Shown: positions 30,148 to 39,389 of the stretch, in pieces | Layout of the letters: each line of letters opens with the position of its first letter | Numbering within the stretch: position 1 is the first letter of the stretch | Assembly: GCF_030436345.1 (NCBI RefSeq) | Contig: NZ_CP124038.1 | Span: 620,001 to 684,000 of the forward strand | Length of the DNA: 64,000 bases | Direction of reading: 5' to 3' | Source: [Borrelia] tanukii | Lineage (GTDB): Bacteria > Spirochaetota > Spirochaetia > Borreliales > Borreliaceae | Made by a program: the position numbers and the translations under genes | Notes under the pieces: model-generated | Database searches by the model: none | The model's input: the letters and a program-made list of their open reading frames with translations, nothing else | Told to the model about the DNA's origin: nothing

Positions 30148-33100
30148 CTATGTGTTTGTTTTTAGTAAGTTAATGTTTTTATATATGTAATTTATTTTGT
30201 CAGATTTTTCAATATTTTTAAAGCTTAAAAATATTGATTTTTGATACGATGGATTTAATAGTAATAAGTTAGGATGCTTTTGAACTATTTCTATTATTTT
30301 GTTCATAGGAATGCTTTCTGTATTTTTATATTCTATTTCCAAAGTTCTATTTGTTTCTTTTAATTTTTTTATGTTTAATTTTTTTGCTAAAATTTTAAGT
30401 TCAGCCAACATTAACAGGCTATTTATTTCTTTAGGTATTGGGCCAAAGTTGTTGTGGATTTCCGTTCTTATCTTTTTACTTTCTTCTTCGGTTTGAATTT
30501 CAAAGATTTTTTTGTAGATTAGTATTTTGGCTTGCTCATTTTTTGCATAATTGTCAGGAATAAAACCGCTATAGTTAATTTCAATATCAACTTCTTCTTC
30601 TGATGAGATTTTCCCCATTTTTTTTTCAATTGCTTTATTTAGCATTGTTAAATAGCAGTCCAATCCAATCGATTCAATTTCCCCATGTTGTTCTCTACCA
30701 AGCAAATTTCCAACACCTCTTATTTCCATATCTTTCATTGCTATTTTAAATCCTGATCCTAGGTCTGAAAATTCGGTTATTGCTCTTAGTCTTTCAATAG
30801 AGCGTTCATTTAGCTTTTCGCTATCTTGGTACAAAAAGTAAGCATAAGCTTTTTTGGATCCTCTCCCAACTCTTCCTTTTAGTTGATATAGCTGTGCAAG
30901 CCCAAACTTGTTTGCATTGTTAATTATTATTGTATTTGCATTTGGAATGTCTATTCCATTTTCAATTATTGTTGTTGCCAATAAAATTTGATACGCTTTT
31001 TGAATAAAATTGTGCATTATGTTTTCAATCTCGTCTCCTGTAAGTTTTCCATGAATTATTGCAATTCTTGCGTAAGGAGTTAATTTTTCAATTAGTGTTT
31101 TTAAATAATGCAGTTCTTCAATATTATGATTTACTAAAAAAACTTGACCATCTCGAGATAGTTCACTTTCAATTGCATGTTTTATTAAAAGTTCACTAAA
31201 CGGCTCTAAATAAGCTTCTATTTTTACTCTGTTTTTAGGCGGAATTTTTAAAACAGAAATATCTCTGAGTTTAATTAGTGACATGTGAAGAGATCTGGGA
31301 ATTGGTGTTGCAGAAAGAGCAAGACAATCAACTGAAATTTTTATTTCTTTAAGTTTTTCTTTTTCCTTTACGCCAAATCTTTGCTCTTCGTCAATTATTA
31401 TTAATCCCAAATTTTTGCAGGTGAATTTTTTTGAAAGAATTTTGTGTGTTCCTATTACTATATCAATTTCCCCGTTTTTCAATTCTTTTAAAATCCGTTT
31501 TTCCGTGTTATTTTTTATAAATCTGCTTAATACTTCGATTTTGATTGGAAAATTTTTGAATCTTTTTTTGAATGTATTGAAATGCTGTTCTGCTAAGATA
31601 GTTGTTGGCGAAAGTACAATAACCTGTTTGTTTCCCATTACAGCTTTAAACGCAGCCCTCATTGCGACTTCAGTTTTTCCAAATCCAACATCTCCACAAA
31701 GAAGGCGATCCATCACTTTGAAACTCATCATGTCTTCTTTGATTTCTTTTATTGCTGTTATTTGATCTGGAGTTTCATCGTATGGAAATTCAGATTCAAA
31801 TAACAATTGCAAGTCGTTATCTTTTGGGTATTTAATACCTTTAATGCTTTCTCTTTTTGAATAAAGCTCTATTAATTTGTCTGCAATCTCTTCGATTCTT
31901 TTTTTTGCGTTTGCTTTATTTTTTATCCATGTTTTAGAACTAATCTTATCTAATTTAATATTTTTAGGATTACCACCAATGTATTTTTGGATTAAATTTG
32001 TTTGTTCAATTGGAATAAATAGTTTTTCTCCTTCAGCGTATTCAATCTCAATATAATCTTTTTCAAGAGAACTTGTTTTGATTCTCTTTATTTGTCTGAA
32101 TATACCAATTCCATGGTTTATGTGAACCACATGGCTATTTTTTTCAATCTCAATAAAAGAGCCAATAGCTTTTGTTTTTGAAGATTCAAAGGTTTTGTTT
32201 ATTTTTTCCCCTGTATTGAAGATGTTTGATTCAAGAATAATGGCAATTTTTTCTTTTTCTATTATTAAAGAGCTAGATATTTTTAAAACTTCAATTGATA
32301 CTTTTGGCAAGTCTTTAAAAATATATTTAAGTTTTTCTTTTTGTGATTCAGATTCTGCTGCAATAATGATTTTAAATCCATTTTTTAGCCAATTTTTGAA
32401 TTCTTCTTTTGCAAGCATAATATTTGAAAAAAAGTTTCTCTCACTTTCAATTTTAAATTCTACAACTTCTTTGGATTTAGAACTTTTAATCTTTGAAAAT
32501 AAAACATCGCTTTTTAGATTGAAGGTTTTAGAATTTAAGAGAATTATTTTTGGATCAATTATATTTTTGCCAGCTTCTTTTGCTTCTTTATAAAGCTTTT
32601 CATATTCTTGGTGTATTTTTTCAATTTCTTTTTCTAAATTGTTAATTTCAAAGTTTACAATAGGTGTGTTTTTTTCAATCTCATCACTTAAGTAAGTATT
32701 TGCTACTAGAGGATAAAACATTTCTTCTGTTTTTGTTTCTTTTTTAAAATTCAATTCTTCAAAAATTTTTTTATATTCAACAGATTTAATCTTTGTTTTT
32801 AAGTTGTTAATAACTTCATTGTTCCAAATAACTTCTTTTTTGGGAATAATTTGGAATTCTGAAATTTCATTGTCTTGTTTTAATTGGGTTAAAGGATCAA
32901 ATTTCCTTATTTCTTCTATTTTGTCGAAGTTTAGTACAATTTTTATTGGGGTTTGTTCCCCAAAAGGGTATATGTCTATAATTTCTCCTTTTATTGCAAA
33001 TTCTCCTGGAGTTGTTACTCTGAATGTTTTTTCATATCCCAATGTTATGAGAGTTTTTTCAATGTCTAATGTATTAATCTTAGTATTTTTTTCAATTTTA

Positions 33101-33522
33101 TATATATTTTTTAGTAATGTATTTTTATCTGGTATTTTACTAAGCAATGATTTTAAGACTGTAATGTATACCCCAGGATTTTTTTTGTAAAAATTTATCA
33201 AGAATTTGATTCTTTCGCTAAAAATTGTACTTTTTGAGCCAATGCCCTTGTATACAAGGGGGCTAAAATAGTTAAGCTCAAAGATTTGATTTGTAATTAC
33301 TTTTAAATCATTTTTAATTTTATCTAATGTATTCTCGTCTTTAACTATTAATATTATTTTTCCGGTTTTACTATATTCTTTGATTTTTTTAATTAAAAAA
33401 GCTTTGAAAAATCCTTCATATCCTGTTAATGAAAAAAATGTATTTTGTTCTAAAAATTCTTTCATTTTTTTTAAATTGGAATTGTTTTTTAGTATTGTTG
33501 TTAGTTCTGCATCTATATTCAT
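30148..33522 (-). CDS. mfd: Transcription-repair coupling factor Mfd
   Basis: 1124-residue SF2 translocase that removes stalled RNA polymerase and recruits UvrA. In order: a UvrB-like N-terminal module ([30 protein letters not shown]), the RNA polymerase-interacting domain [18 protein letters not shown], Walker [30 protein letters not shown] and the C-terminal TRCF domain. The length is normal. It diverges from the secreted orphan at 33619 across 96 bp. Confidence is very high. Confidence 0.97.
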   Translation of the reverse strand: MNIDAELTTILKNNSNLKKMKEFLEQNTFFSLTGYEGFFKAFLIKKIKEYSKTGKIILIVKDENTLDKIKNDLKVITNQIFELNYFSPLVYKGIGSKSTIFSERIKFLINFYKKNPGVYITVLKSLLSKIPDKNTLLKNIYKIEKNTKINTLDIEKTLITLGYEKTFRVTTPGEFAIKGEIIDIYPFGEQTPIKIVLNFDKIEEIRKFDPLTQLKQDNEISEFQIIPKKEVIWNNEVINNLKTKIKSVEYKKIFEELNFKKETKTEEMFYPLVANTYLSDEIEKNTPIVNFEINNLEKEIEKIHQEYEKLYKEAKEAGKNIIDPKIILLNSKTFNLKSDVLFSKIKSSKSKEVVEFKIESERNFFSNIMLAKEEFKNWLKNGFKIIIAAESESQKEKLKYIFKDLPKVSIEVLKISSSLIIEKEKIAIILESNIFNTGEKINKTFESSKTKAIGSFIEIEKNSHVVHINHGIGIFRQIKRIKTSSLEKDYIEIEYAEGEKLFIPIEQTNLIQKYIGGNPKNIKLDKISSKTWIKNKANAKKRIEEIADKLIELYSKRESIKGIKYPKDNDLQLLFESEFPYDETPDQITAIKEIKEDMMSFKVMDRLLCGDVGFGKTEVAMRAAFKAVMGNKQVIVLSPTTILAEQHFNTFKKRFKNFPIKIEVLSRFIKNNTEKRILKELKNGEIDIVIGTHKILSKKFTCKNLGLIIIDEEQRFGVKEKEKLKEIKISVDCLALSATPIPRSLHMSLIKLRDISVLKIPPKNRVKIEAYLEPFSELLIKHAIESELSRDGQVFLVNHNIEELHYLKTLIEKLTPYARIAIIHGKLTGDEIENIMHNFIQKAYQILLATTIIENGIDIPNANTIIINNANKFGLAQLYQLKGRVGRGSKKAYAYFLYQDSEKLNERSIERLRAITEFSDLGSGFKIAMKDMEIRGVGNLLGREQHGEIESIGLDCYLTMLNKAIEKKMGKISSEEEVDIEINYSGFIPDNYAKNEQAKILIYKKIFEIQTEEESKKIRTEIHNNFGPIPKEINSLLMLAELKILAKKLNIKKLKETNRTLEIEYKNTESIPMNKIIEIVQKHPNLLLLNPSYQKSIFLSFKNIEKSDKINYIYKNINLLKTNT

Positions 33523-33618
33523 TTTTTACCTTTTTGTTTAATTAATTTAGTATAATAATATACTATAGGTATTATTATTTTCTTTATATATAATGTGGTT
33601 AGGTTTTGAGGGGAGCTT

Positions 33619-34584
33619 ATGAAAATTAGAAAATTGCTTTTTTGTATCTTTTTTACGAATATTTCTTTTGTTTTGTTTGCGGAGGGAGATTATAAGGGCC
33701 TTGATTTTAAAATCAAGTTTTTTAATCAATCTATTTATCGTGTCAATAGCAATGTTTTTATTGAAGTTTCTCTTAGTAATGTGTCTGATAGTGTTTTAAC
33801 TTTAGAAATAGGCGATATTAATTCTTTTGGCTTTGATTTTGATGTCACTGATACCACCAATATTAAAGTTAAAAGACCTATTGAATATGTTAAAAAGAGA
33901 TCCAAGAATGTTGCTATTCCTGTTAGAAATATGAGCTTGAGACCTAATGAAAAGTTTTCTGTGGTTATTAACTTAAATCAATTTGTTAAGTTCAGTAAAG
34001 ATGGAGTTTATTTTGTTAAGGGCATTTTTTTCCCAGACATTTCAGATCCATCTAAGAAAAAAGAATCCAATATTATTACGCTTTTTTTAAATGATAGTTT
34101 TGATGAAAATTTGGGTAGTATAGACCTTGTTAATTTATCTGAAAATAAGGATATTCAAGATATCTTGAAAAAGAAAAAACTGTCTCCCGACGAGATTGTC
34201 AAATATTTACTAAAGGCATTGCAGCTTGGTGAAAAAGAAAAATTCTTTTTATATCTTGATATTGAAGGCTTGTTATTAAATGACAAAGGTAAAGCATACC
34301 TTTATAAGCAGAAGTTATCTTCTGTTCCTAATAAAAATGTAGTTAAAGAGTATAAGGAATATTTGTGGAATTCTAATAGTTCAGATATTTCAAAAGCACC
34401 AAATGAATTTTCTATTATTGAGACAACTTATTCTGATACTGCGGGTAAGGTGATTGCTGATTTGTATTTTGACGATGGGCATTTTTATATTTCCAAAAGA
34501 TATACTTTTTTCTTCAAAAAATATGATTATTATTGGATAATTTATGACTACATTGTTCAAAATATTGGCATTAAGGAAAAGTAA
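33619..34584 (+). CDS. Secreted hypothetical protein
   Basis: I do not recognise this 321-residue protein. It has a signal peptide (residues about 1-21, ending FVLFA) and a GGGGAG ribosome site. Residues about 25-160 look like a beta-sandwich (alternating polar/hydrophobic strands, SLRPNEKFSVVINLNQF), and the C-terminus about 255-315 (ETTYSDTAGKVIADLYFD...RYTFFFKKYDYYWIIYDY) has the strand pattern of an NTF2-like or similar alpha+beta domain. The 3' end overlaps the amidase gene by 41 bp, so the two are coupled and it may act with the amidase at the cell wall; that is inference. Confidence 0.75.
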   Translation: MKIRKLLFCIFFTNISFVLFAEGDYKGLDFKIKFFNQSIYRVNSNVFIEVSLSNVSDSVLTLEIGDINSFGFDFDVTDTTNIKVKRPIEYVKKRSKNVAIPVRNMSLRPNEKFSVVINLNQFVKFSKDGVYFVKGIFFPDISDPSKKKESNIITLFLNDSFDENLGSIDLVNLSENKDIQDILKKKKLSPDEIVKYLLKALQLGEKEKFFLYLDIEGLLLNDKGKAYLYKQKLSSVPNKNVVKEYKEYLWNSNSSDISKAPNEFSIIETTYSDTAGKVIADLYFDDGHFYISKRYTFFFKKYDYYWIIYDYIVQNIGIKEK

Positions 34585-36622
34585 AACTTTTTGTGTTTTG
34601 CAAATTATAGAGCTTATTATATTATTTTATTTTTTAATAATAAGTCCTGTTAATCTTAATGCTGATTTTGAGTATAAGGTTGTCAAAGGAGATACTCTTT
34701 TTTCAATTGCAATTAAATATAAAGCTAAAGTAAAAGATCTTAAAAGGATTAATAAGCTTGATGTTGACAATATTAGGGTAGGTCAAATATTAATTATTCC
34801 AAGTGATTCTAATTTAGATCAAAAACTTACCCATAAGGTCAATCATTCTATTAGGTCGCTAGAATCTGTTAATAAAGGGGTAATTTTTTACACTGCCAAA
34901 GAGGGTGACACTATTGAGAGTGTTTCAAAGCTTGTTGGACTAAGTCAAGAAGAGATAATAGCTTGGAATGATTTGCGCTCCAAGGATCTTAAAGTTGGAA
35001 TGAAACTTGTATTAACTGAACCTGATTTTTTAAAGCCCTATGTAGTTAAGAAAGGTGATTCACTTTCAAAACTTTCTCAAGATTTTGATATTAGCTCTAA
35101 GGATATTTTAAAATTTAATTTTCTAAATAATGACAAATTAAAGATTGGCCAACAGCTTTTTTTAAAGAAAGCTACTGAGAATGTTAATTTTCATTATGTT
35201 AAAAAAGGAGAAACTCTTGGTAGAATAGCTTATATTTACGGTGTTACTGCTAAGGATCTTGTAGCTCTTAATGGTAATCGGGCTATTAATCTTAAAGCAG
35301 GTTCGTTGCTAAATGTTTTAAAGATTGTAAATAATGATTTGGAAAAGCCTGTTGAGGGAGATTTAAAAATTGATAAAAAAATAAATAATCAGTTTATTTA
35401 TCATTCAGTTACTGTAGGTGAGACTTTATATAGCATTGCCAGACATTACGGGGTTTTAATTGAGGATCTTAAAAATTGGAATAATTTAAACAGTAACAAT
35501 ATTATGCACGATCAAAAATTGAAAATTTTTGATAAAAAACTTTTATTTGATTCTTCTACAATTAAATCTAAAAACAAGGTTGATTCTAGCGCTAGTTCTT
35601 CTGACAAAGTCCAAACAATAGTTAATCTTCCCTCAAGTAAAAGCAAAAAGCTAAATTTAAATACTTTTGAGATTTCTGCTAATCAAGGTCTTTTTGATAT
35701 TAGCTCTTTGGTTATTTTAGACTCCAAAATACCAATATTTGAGGTTGTTGGCGATTTTTATTATTGGTATAGGCCAAAAAAGATAAGTCAGCCAAGTGAA
35801 TTTTATTCAGAAGATTGGCATTCTCCTTTAAATTCTTATAAAAAGGCAACCCAACTTTTCAAAAGTTTTGAAAAGTTGGTAAATTCTAGGTTTAATAAAG
35901 GATCAAGGCTTAAAGATAAGTTAATAATTCTTGATCCTGGTCATGGGGGCCTTGATCCTGGAGCTATTGTTAAGTCTAGAGACGGTCTTGGAAACGAAGT
36001 TTTTGTTGTTGAAGATGAGTATGTGTATGATATTGCTTTAAGGCTTTATGTATACCTTAAAGAAGAGGGGGCCAATGTTGAACTTACTATTTTAGCTCCT
36101 GATCATTTAATTAGGAATAGTGTTTTGGCTAACAATACTTTTGTTAATGTTAAAAATGAGGTTTATAATGATTATGACCTAAATAAAAATGATACTGTTG
36201 ATTCCTGGATAAACGGTACTCCATCAGGCCTTAAAAAAAGATTGATCGTTGTTAAAAACATTGTTAGTAAATATAAAAATATTAAAGATAAGGATATAGC
36301 CTTTTTTAGTTTGCATGCGGATAATAGTGTTGGAGCGCCTAAGAGCATGGGGTTTTATTATCAAAAAGATGACGAAAAAAAATATGATGTTCATTCAAAG
36401 TCTGTAGCAGAAAAAATTACAGAAGGAATGAAAAGAAGTTCTTATGTTAAGGGTCAAAATCTCCATGTTTTAAGAAACAATATAGTAATGACTAAACTTT
36501 TAATAGAAGTTAGAAATTTGGCATTTCCGGAAGAAGCTTGGTCTATTAGATCTTCTAAGCTTAGAGATCAAGATTCTAAAATTCTTGCTAATGGGATTTT
36601 AAAAATATTGGAAAATAATTGA
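34544..36622 (+). CDS. N-acetylmuramoyl-L-alanine amidase with five LysM repeats
   Basis: 692 residues. An N-terminal membrane segment (about 18-38) is followed by five LysM peptidoglycan-binding repeats at roughly 43-88, 107-150, 165-208, 215-260 and 285-328, recognisable by KGDTLFSIA, EGDTIESVS, KGDSLSKLS, KGETLGRIA and VGETLYSIA. After a Ser/Lys linker and an about 80-residue spacer comes an Amidase_3 domain (about 460-690) with the zinc motif DPGHGG, Glu in EDEYVYD, SLHADNS and the catalytic Glu in LLIEVRNL. It cleaves the MurNAc-L-Ala bond for cell separation. The catalytic set is intact. Confidence 0.93.
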   Translation: MTTLFKILALRKSKTFCVLQIIELIILFYFLIISPVNLNADFEYKVVKGDTLFSIAIKYKAKVKDLKRINKLDVDNIRVGQILIIPSDSNLDQKLTHKVNHSIRSLESVNKGVIFYTAKEGDTIESVSKLVGLSQEEIIAWNDLRSKDLKVGMKLVLTEPDFLKPYVVKKGDSLSKLSQDFDISSKDILKFNFLNNDKLKIGQQLFLKKATENVNFHYVKKGETLGRIAYIYGVTAKDLVALNGNRAINLKAGSLLNVLKIVNNDLEKPVEGDLKIDKKINNQFIYHSVTVGETLYSIARHYGVLIEDLKNWNNLNSNNIMHDQKLKIFDKKLLFDSSTIKSKNKVDSSASSSDKVQTIVNLPSSKSKKLNLNTFEISANQGLFDISSLVILDSKIPIFEVVGDFYYWYRPKKISQPSEFYSEDWHSPLNSYKKATQLFKSFEKLVNSRFNKGSRLKDKLIILDPGHGGLDPGAIVKSRDGLGNEVFVVEDEYVYDIALRLYVYLKEEGANVELTILAPDHLIRNSVLANNTFVNVKNEVYNDYDLNKNDTVDSWINGTPSGLKKRLIVVKNIVSKYKNIKDKDIAFFSLHADNSVGAPKSMGFYYQKDDEKKYDVHSKSVAEKITEGMKRSSYVKGQNLHVLRNNIVMTKLLIEVRNLAFPEEAWSIRSSKLRDQDSKILANGILKILENN

Positions 36623-36647
36623 CAAAAATTTTTAAATTTAAGATAAT
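36619..36647 (+). promoter_or_regulatory. Sigma-70 promoter of tRNA-Asn overlapping the amidase stop
   Basis: TTGACA at 36619-36624 contains the amidase TGA stop (36620-36622); 17-bp spacer; GATAAT at 36642-36647. The start would fall about 10 nt before tRNA-Asn. Confidence 0.75.
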
Positions 36648-36664
36648 ATTCATAGTGTTCAATT

Positions 36665-36736
36665 TCCCCTATAGCTCAGTGGTAGAGCGGGTGGCTGTTA
36701 ACCACTAGGTCGGAGGTTCAAGTCCTTCTGGGGGAG
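36665..36736 (+). tRNA. tRNA-Asn (GTT)
   Basis: Acceptor TCCCCTA / TGGGGGA, loop CTGTTAA giving GTT, G73 as usual for Asn. Its 3' 19 nt overlap the end of the convergent RNase M5 gene. Confidence 0.95.
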
Positions 36737-37263
36737 TTAATTAAGCTTAATTGTTTTTTTAATTCTATTTTTGTTATTTTAAAGTAATTAAGTCTTTCTA
36801 AGAATTTTTTATTGTTTCCATGTCCCAAGCAAAGGTGCTTTTGTATTTTTTGTCTATTTTCTTTCGAATTTTCTCCTATTAGGCCAAGTTCTAGCAAATC
36901 GTTTAATGATAATAAATCTTTTTGATTATCTTTAGATAAAGTTCCAACTTCTTTAAGTATTTTTATTATTTCTGTTTTATTTACCGATTCAACTTCGGTA
37001 TCTTTAGTATTAAGATATGCATGTTTGATTTTATTATTTTCTCCCAGATGCTTGACTATTCTTTGCCTAATAATATTTCCAGATTTATCGCTGTCTGTTA
37101 AAATTATTATTCCTTTGTATTTTAAAGCTTTTTTTAGCAATTCAATAGTTTCGATTTTTAAAGCAAATCCTTTTGTTTCTATTACTGTGCAGTTAAAAGA
37201 TTCTTTTATTCTTTTAAGATCGTCTTTTCCCTCGACTACAATTATTTCTTTTATTTTTTCCAA
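36718..37263 (-). CDS. rnmV: Ribonuclease M5 (5S rRNA maturation)
   Basis: 181-residue Toprim-domain nuclease that trims 5S rRNA precursors. The Toprim glutamate and aspartate motifs are IIVVEGKDDL and ILTDSDKSG. The last residues (SPRRT and the stop) are encoded on the complement of tRNA-Asn. The start lies 2 bp after the aminopeptidase stop, so the two genes form an operon. Length and motifs are normal. Confidence 0.93.
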   Translation of the reverse strand: MEKIKEIIVVEGKDDLKRIKESFNCTVIETKGFALKIETIELLKKALKYKGIIILTDSDKSGNIIRQRIVKHLGENNKIKHAYLNTKDTEVESVNKTEIIKILKEVGTLSKDNQKDLLSLNDLLELGLIGENSKENRQKIQKHLCLGHGNNKKFLERLNYFKITKIELKKQLSLINSPRRT

Positions 37264-37265
37264 TT

Positions 37266-38537
37266 TTAAATTCCTTGTTCAAAGAAAGCTCTTAGCAATT
37301 TAATTGCTTCTATGTGGTCAGCTATTGATACTGTTTCGCGTAGGGAGTGCATTGCCCACATTGGTGTTCCAATGTCAATAGTTTCTATTCCTGTTCTTGC
37401 ATTTGAGATTGGACCAATTGTTGTGCCTGAAGGAACATTTGCTTTCATTATTATTTCTTGAATCTTAATATTATTTTTAATAGCCAAGTTTTTTAATTTT
37501 GCAAATCCTGTTGAAGTTGTTGCATATCTGAAATTGGCGCTGTTTTTTACAACTATGCCTTTACTTAGAGTTGCTTGATATTTTGGATCATGTTTAAATG
37601 TGTATCCTGGATGAATACCGTGAACGCTGTCAAACGAAATATTAAATGATTTGTTTGTTTTTATTAAATGCTCTTCTCTGGTTAAGTTAAGAGCAAGATC
37701 AATTCTTTCTAAAACTTCTGATAAAAAATTGGAATCAGCGCCTCTTGAGGTTAGAGATCCTACTTCTTCGTTATCAAAAAATACAGCCATTTTGTTTTTA
37801 TTATTGCTTGCATGAATATAAGAGTTCATGATTGCATGGCATCCTGATTTGTTGTCAAGATTTTTCGAGGATAAAAATTCTTTTTCAGTTCCTATTATTT
37901 TGGAAGGTTGTGATTCTGTAAATATTAAATCACAAGATAGAAAATTTTCATATTCTATTCCAAGTTGTTCTAAGATGCTATCTTTTATTGATTTTTTAGT
38001 GCTACTTATTACTGTTAAATTGTCGTGAGTATTATATCCAAATCCTTCGTTAATTTGTCGGTTTAAATGGATTGCAAGGTTTGGAATAATTCCTATGTTT
38101 TCAATATTGATTAATTTTGAATTGATATTTTCATTTTTTTTGAAATATACAATTCCTGCTAAACTTAAGTCTCTGTCAATCCAAGTAGAAATTATTGGGC
38201 TACCATAAACTTCAATATGATTGTAGAATACGCCACTTGTGTTTTCTGTTGCATCTATTTTTAATTTTAGTCCTGGACTGTCTGTATGTGCTGTTGCTAT
38301 TAGAAACGGCTCATATTTTTTTTCCATGTCAATATTAAAGGCAATAAGGCTAGTTCCTTCTTTTTTTATGTAATACGATCCTGTTTCAATTTTCCATTTT
38401 TCATCAAGTTTTAATTGTTTTGCATTAAAATAGTTTATTAATTTCTCTTCAATATAGTTTACTAAATGATAAGGTGTAGGACTATTGTCTAGTAGATTTT
38501 GAAAAAATTTTGGTTCTAGTGTTTTATCGTGCACCAT
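37266..38537 (-). CDS. M18 family aminopeptidase
   Basis: 423-residue zinc aminopeptidase of the aspartyl aminopeptidase (ApeB/DNPEP) family. Metal and catalytic motifs: TAHTDSPGLKLK, LDNKSGCHAI, DNEEVGSLTSRGA, FDSVHGIHP and PMWAMHSLRE near the C-terminus. It assembles as a dodecamer in known members and removes N-terminal residues from peptides in the cytoplasm, consistent with peptide salvage alongside pepD. ATG start with an AAGGAGA site. Upstream gene of rnmV. Confidence 0.92.
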   Translation of the reverse strand: MVHDKTLEPKFFQNLLDNSPTPYHLVNYIEEKLINYFNAKQLKLDEKWKIETGSYYIKKEGTSLIAFNIDMEKKYEPFLIATAHTDSPGLKLKIDATENTSGVFYNHIEVYGSPIISTWIDRDLSLAGIVYFKKNENINSKLINIENIGIIPNLAIHLNRQINEGFGYNTHDNLTVISSTKKSIKDSILEQLGIEYENFLSCDLIFTESQPSKIIGTEKEFLSSKNLDNKSGCHAIMNSYIHASNNKNKMAVFFDNEEVGSLTSRGADSNFLSEVLERIDLALNLTREEHLIKTNKSFNISFDSVHGIHPGYTFKHDPKYQATLSKGIVVKNSANFRYATTSTGFAKLKNLAIKNNIKIQEIIMKANVPSGTTIGPISNARTGIETIDIGTPMWAMHSLRETVSIADHIEAIKLLRAFFEQGI

Positions 38538-38621
38538 AGGTGTTCTCCTTTAATTTTATTGCTTTATAGCTATATATTCTATTATAATAATTTTTAACTG
38601 TATATTAGTTTGGAGTTTGTC

Positions 38622-39347
38622 ATGAGAAAGCGTTTTGTCAGTTGGATTTTGTTGTTTGTTTTTTTTGCTTGTAGCTCTAATGTTGAAATTGAATTAAAAG
38701 ATGATATTAGCGGTATTGTTTCAATATTTGTCAATGTTAATGGAGAATTTGAAAGAATTAGAAAAGAGCTCTTAACAACTTTGGTGGGAGGAGAAGTTGC
38801 AAGCATGCCTCTTTTCCCTGTAGATGAAATAAAAAAATACTTTAAAAATGGAGGAGAAAAGCTTGGACTTAAGCTTTTAAGTATTAAAACCCAAGGGGAT
38901 TCTATTAATTTAGTTGTTAAGTTTGATAATTTAATTAAAGTTTTAGGCGATTATATGGAAAAATCTGATATTTCTGTTTTTAAGATAGAAAAAAAAGATG
39001 GTAAAAATATTATTGAACTTGATATTAATTTGGAAAACGCTACTAAGAATATTAATAAAAATAAAGAATATATTAGTGATGCACTTGCTGCTCTTTTGCC
39101 ATCGGATGAGATTCCAATGTCTGCTGAAGAGTATAAAGACGTTTTGGTTTATTTTTTATCGGAGTTTACTCCTAAAGCTAGCGAACTTATTGACAATTCA
39201 AAACTTAATCTTATAGTTAAGACTTCTAGAAACGTTCAAGAACAATTTGGATTCAAACAGATTAACTCAAACACGCTAAAGTTTGAGATGGACATGGTTA
39301 AAGGATTGAGTCTTGAAACACCAATAAAACTTAGAGTAGTTTATTGA
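38622..39347 (+). CDS. Predicted lipoprotein, unknown function
   Basis: 241 residues with a spirochaetal lipoprotein signal: positively charged MRKR, a hydrophobic core and lipobox VFFAC with the lipidated cysteine at C17. I chose ATG 38622 with GGAG 6 nt upstream over the TTG at 38610. The mature part is a mixed alpha/beta, charged sequence; I do not recognise the family. It could sit on the inner or outer membrane; the charged residues after the Cys are SSNVEIELKDD. Convergent with the fructose PTS gene. Confidence 0.85.
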   Translation: MRKRFVSWILLFVFFACSSNVEIELKDDISGIVSIFVNVNGEFERIRKELLTTLVGGEVASMPLFPVDEIKKYFKNGGEKLGLKLLSIKTQGDSINLVVKFDNLIKVLGDYMEKSDISVFKIEKKDGKNIIELDINLENATKNINKNKEYISDALAALLPSDEIPMSAEEYKDVLVYFLSEFTPKASELIDNSKLNLIVKTSRNVQEQFGFKQINSNTLKFEMDMVKGLSLETPIKLRVVY

Positions 39348-39353
39348 CAGAAG

Positions 39354-39389
39354 TGCAAGAATATAAACGATTAAGTTTATATTCTTGCA
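39354..39389. terminator. 15-bp hairpin covering the end of the fructose PTS gene
   Basis: Perfect inverted repeat 39354-39368 / 39375-39389 around GATTAA. The right arm contains the last codons and stop of the fructose PTS gene, so it serves as a 3'-end structure for that mRNA and probably as a shared terminator with the lipoprotein gene. Confidence 0.7.

Noticed and set aside
32195-33190. Long plus-strand frames inside mfd and similar opposite-strand frames in p66, recB, recD and pot genes
   Set aside because: They are complements of clearly conserved coding sequence, lack ribosome sites and have hydrophobic, low-complexity compositions typical of antisense frames.
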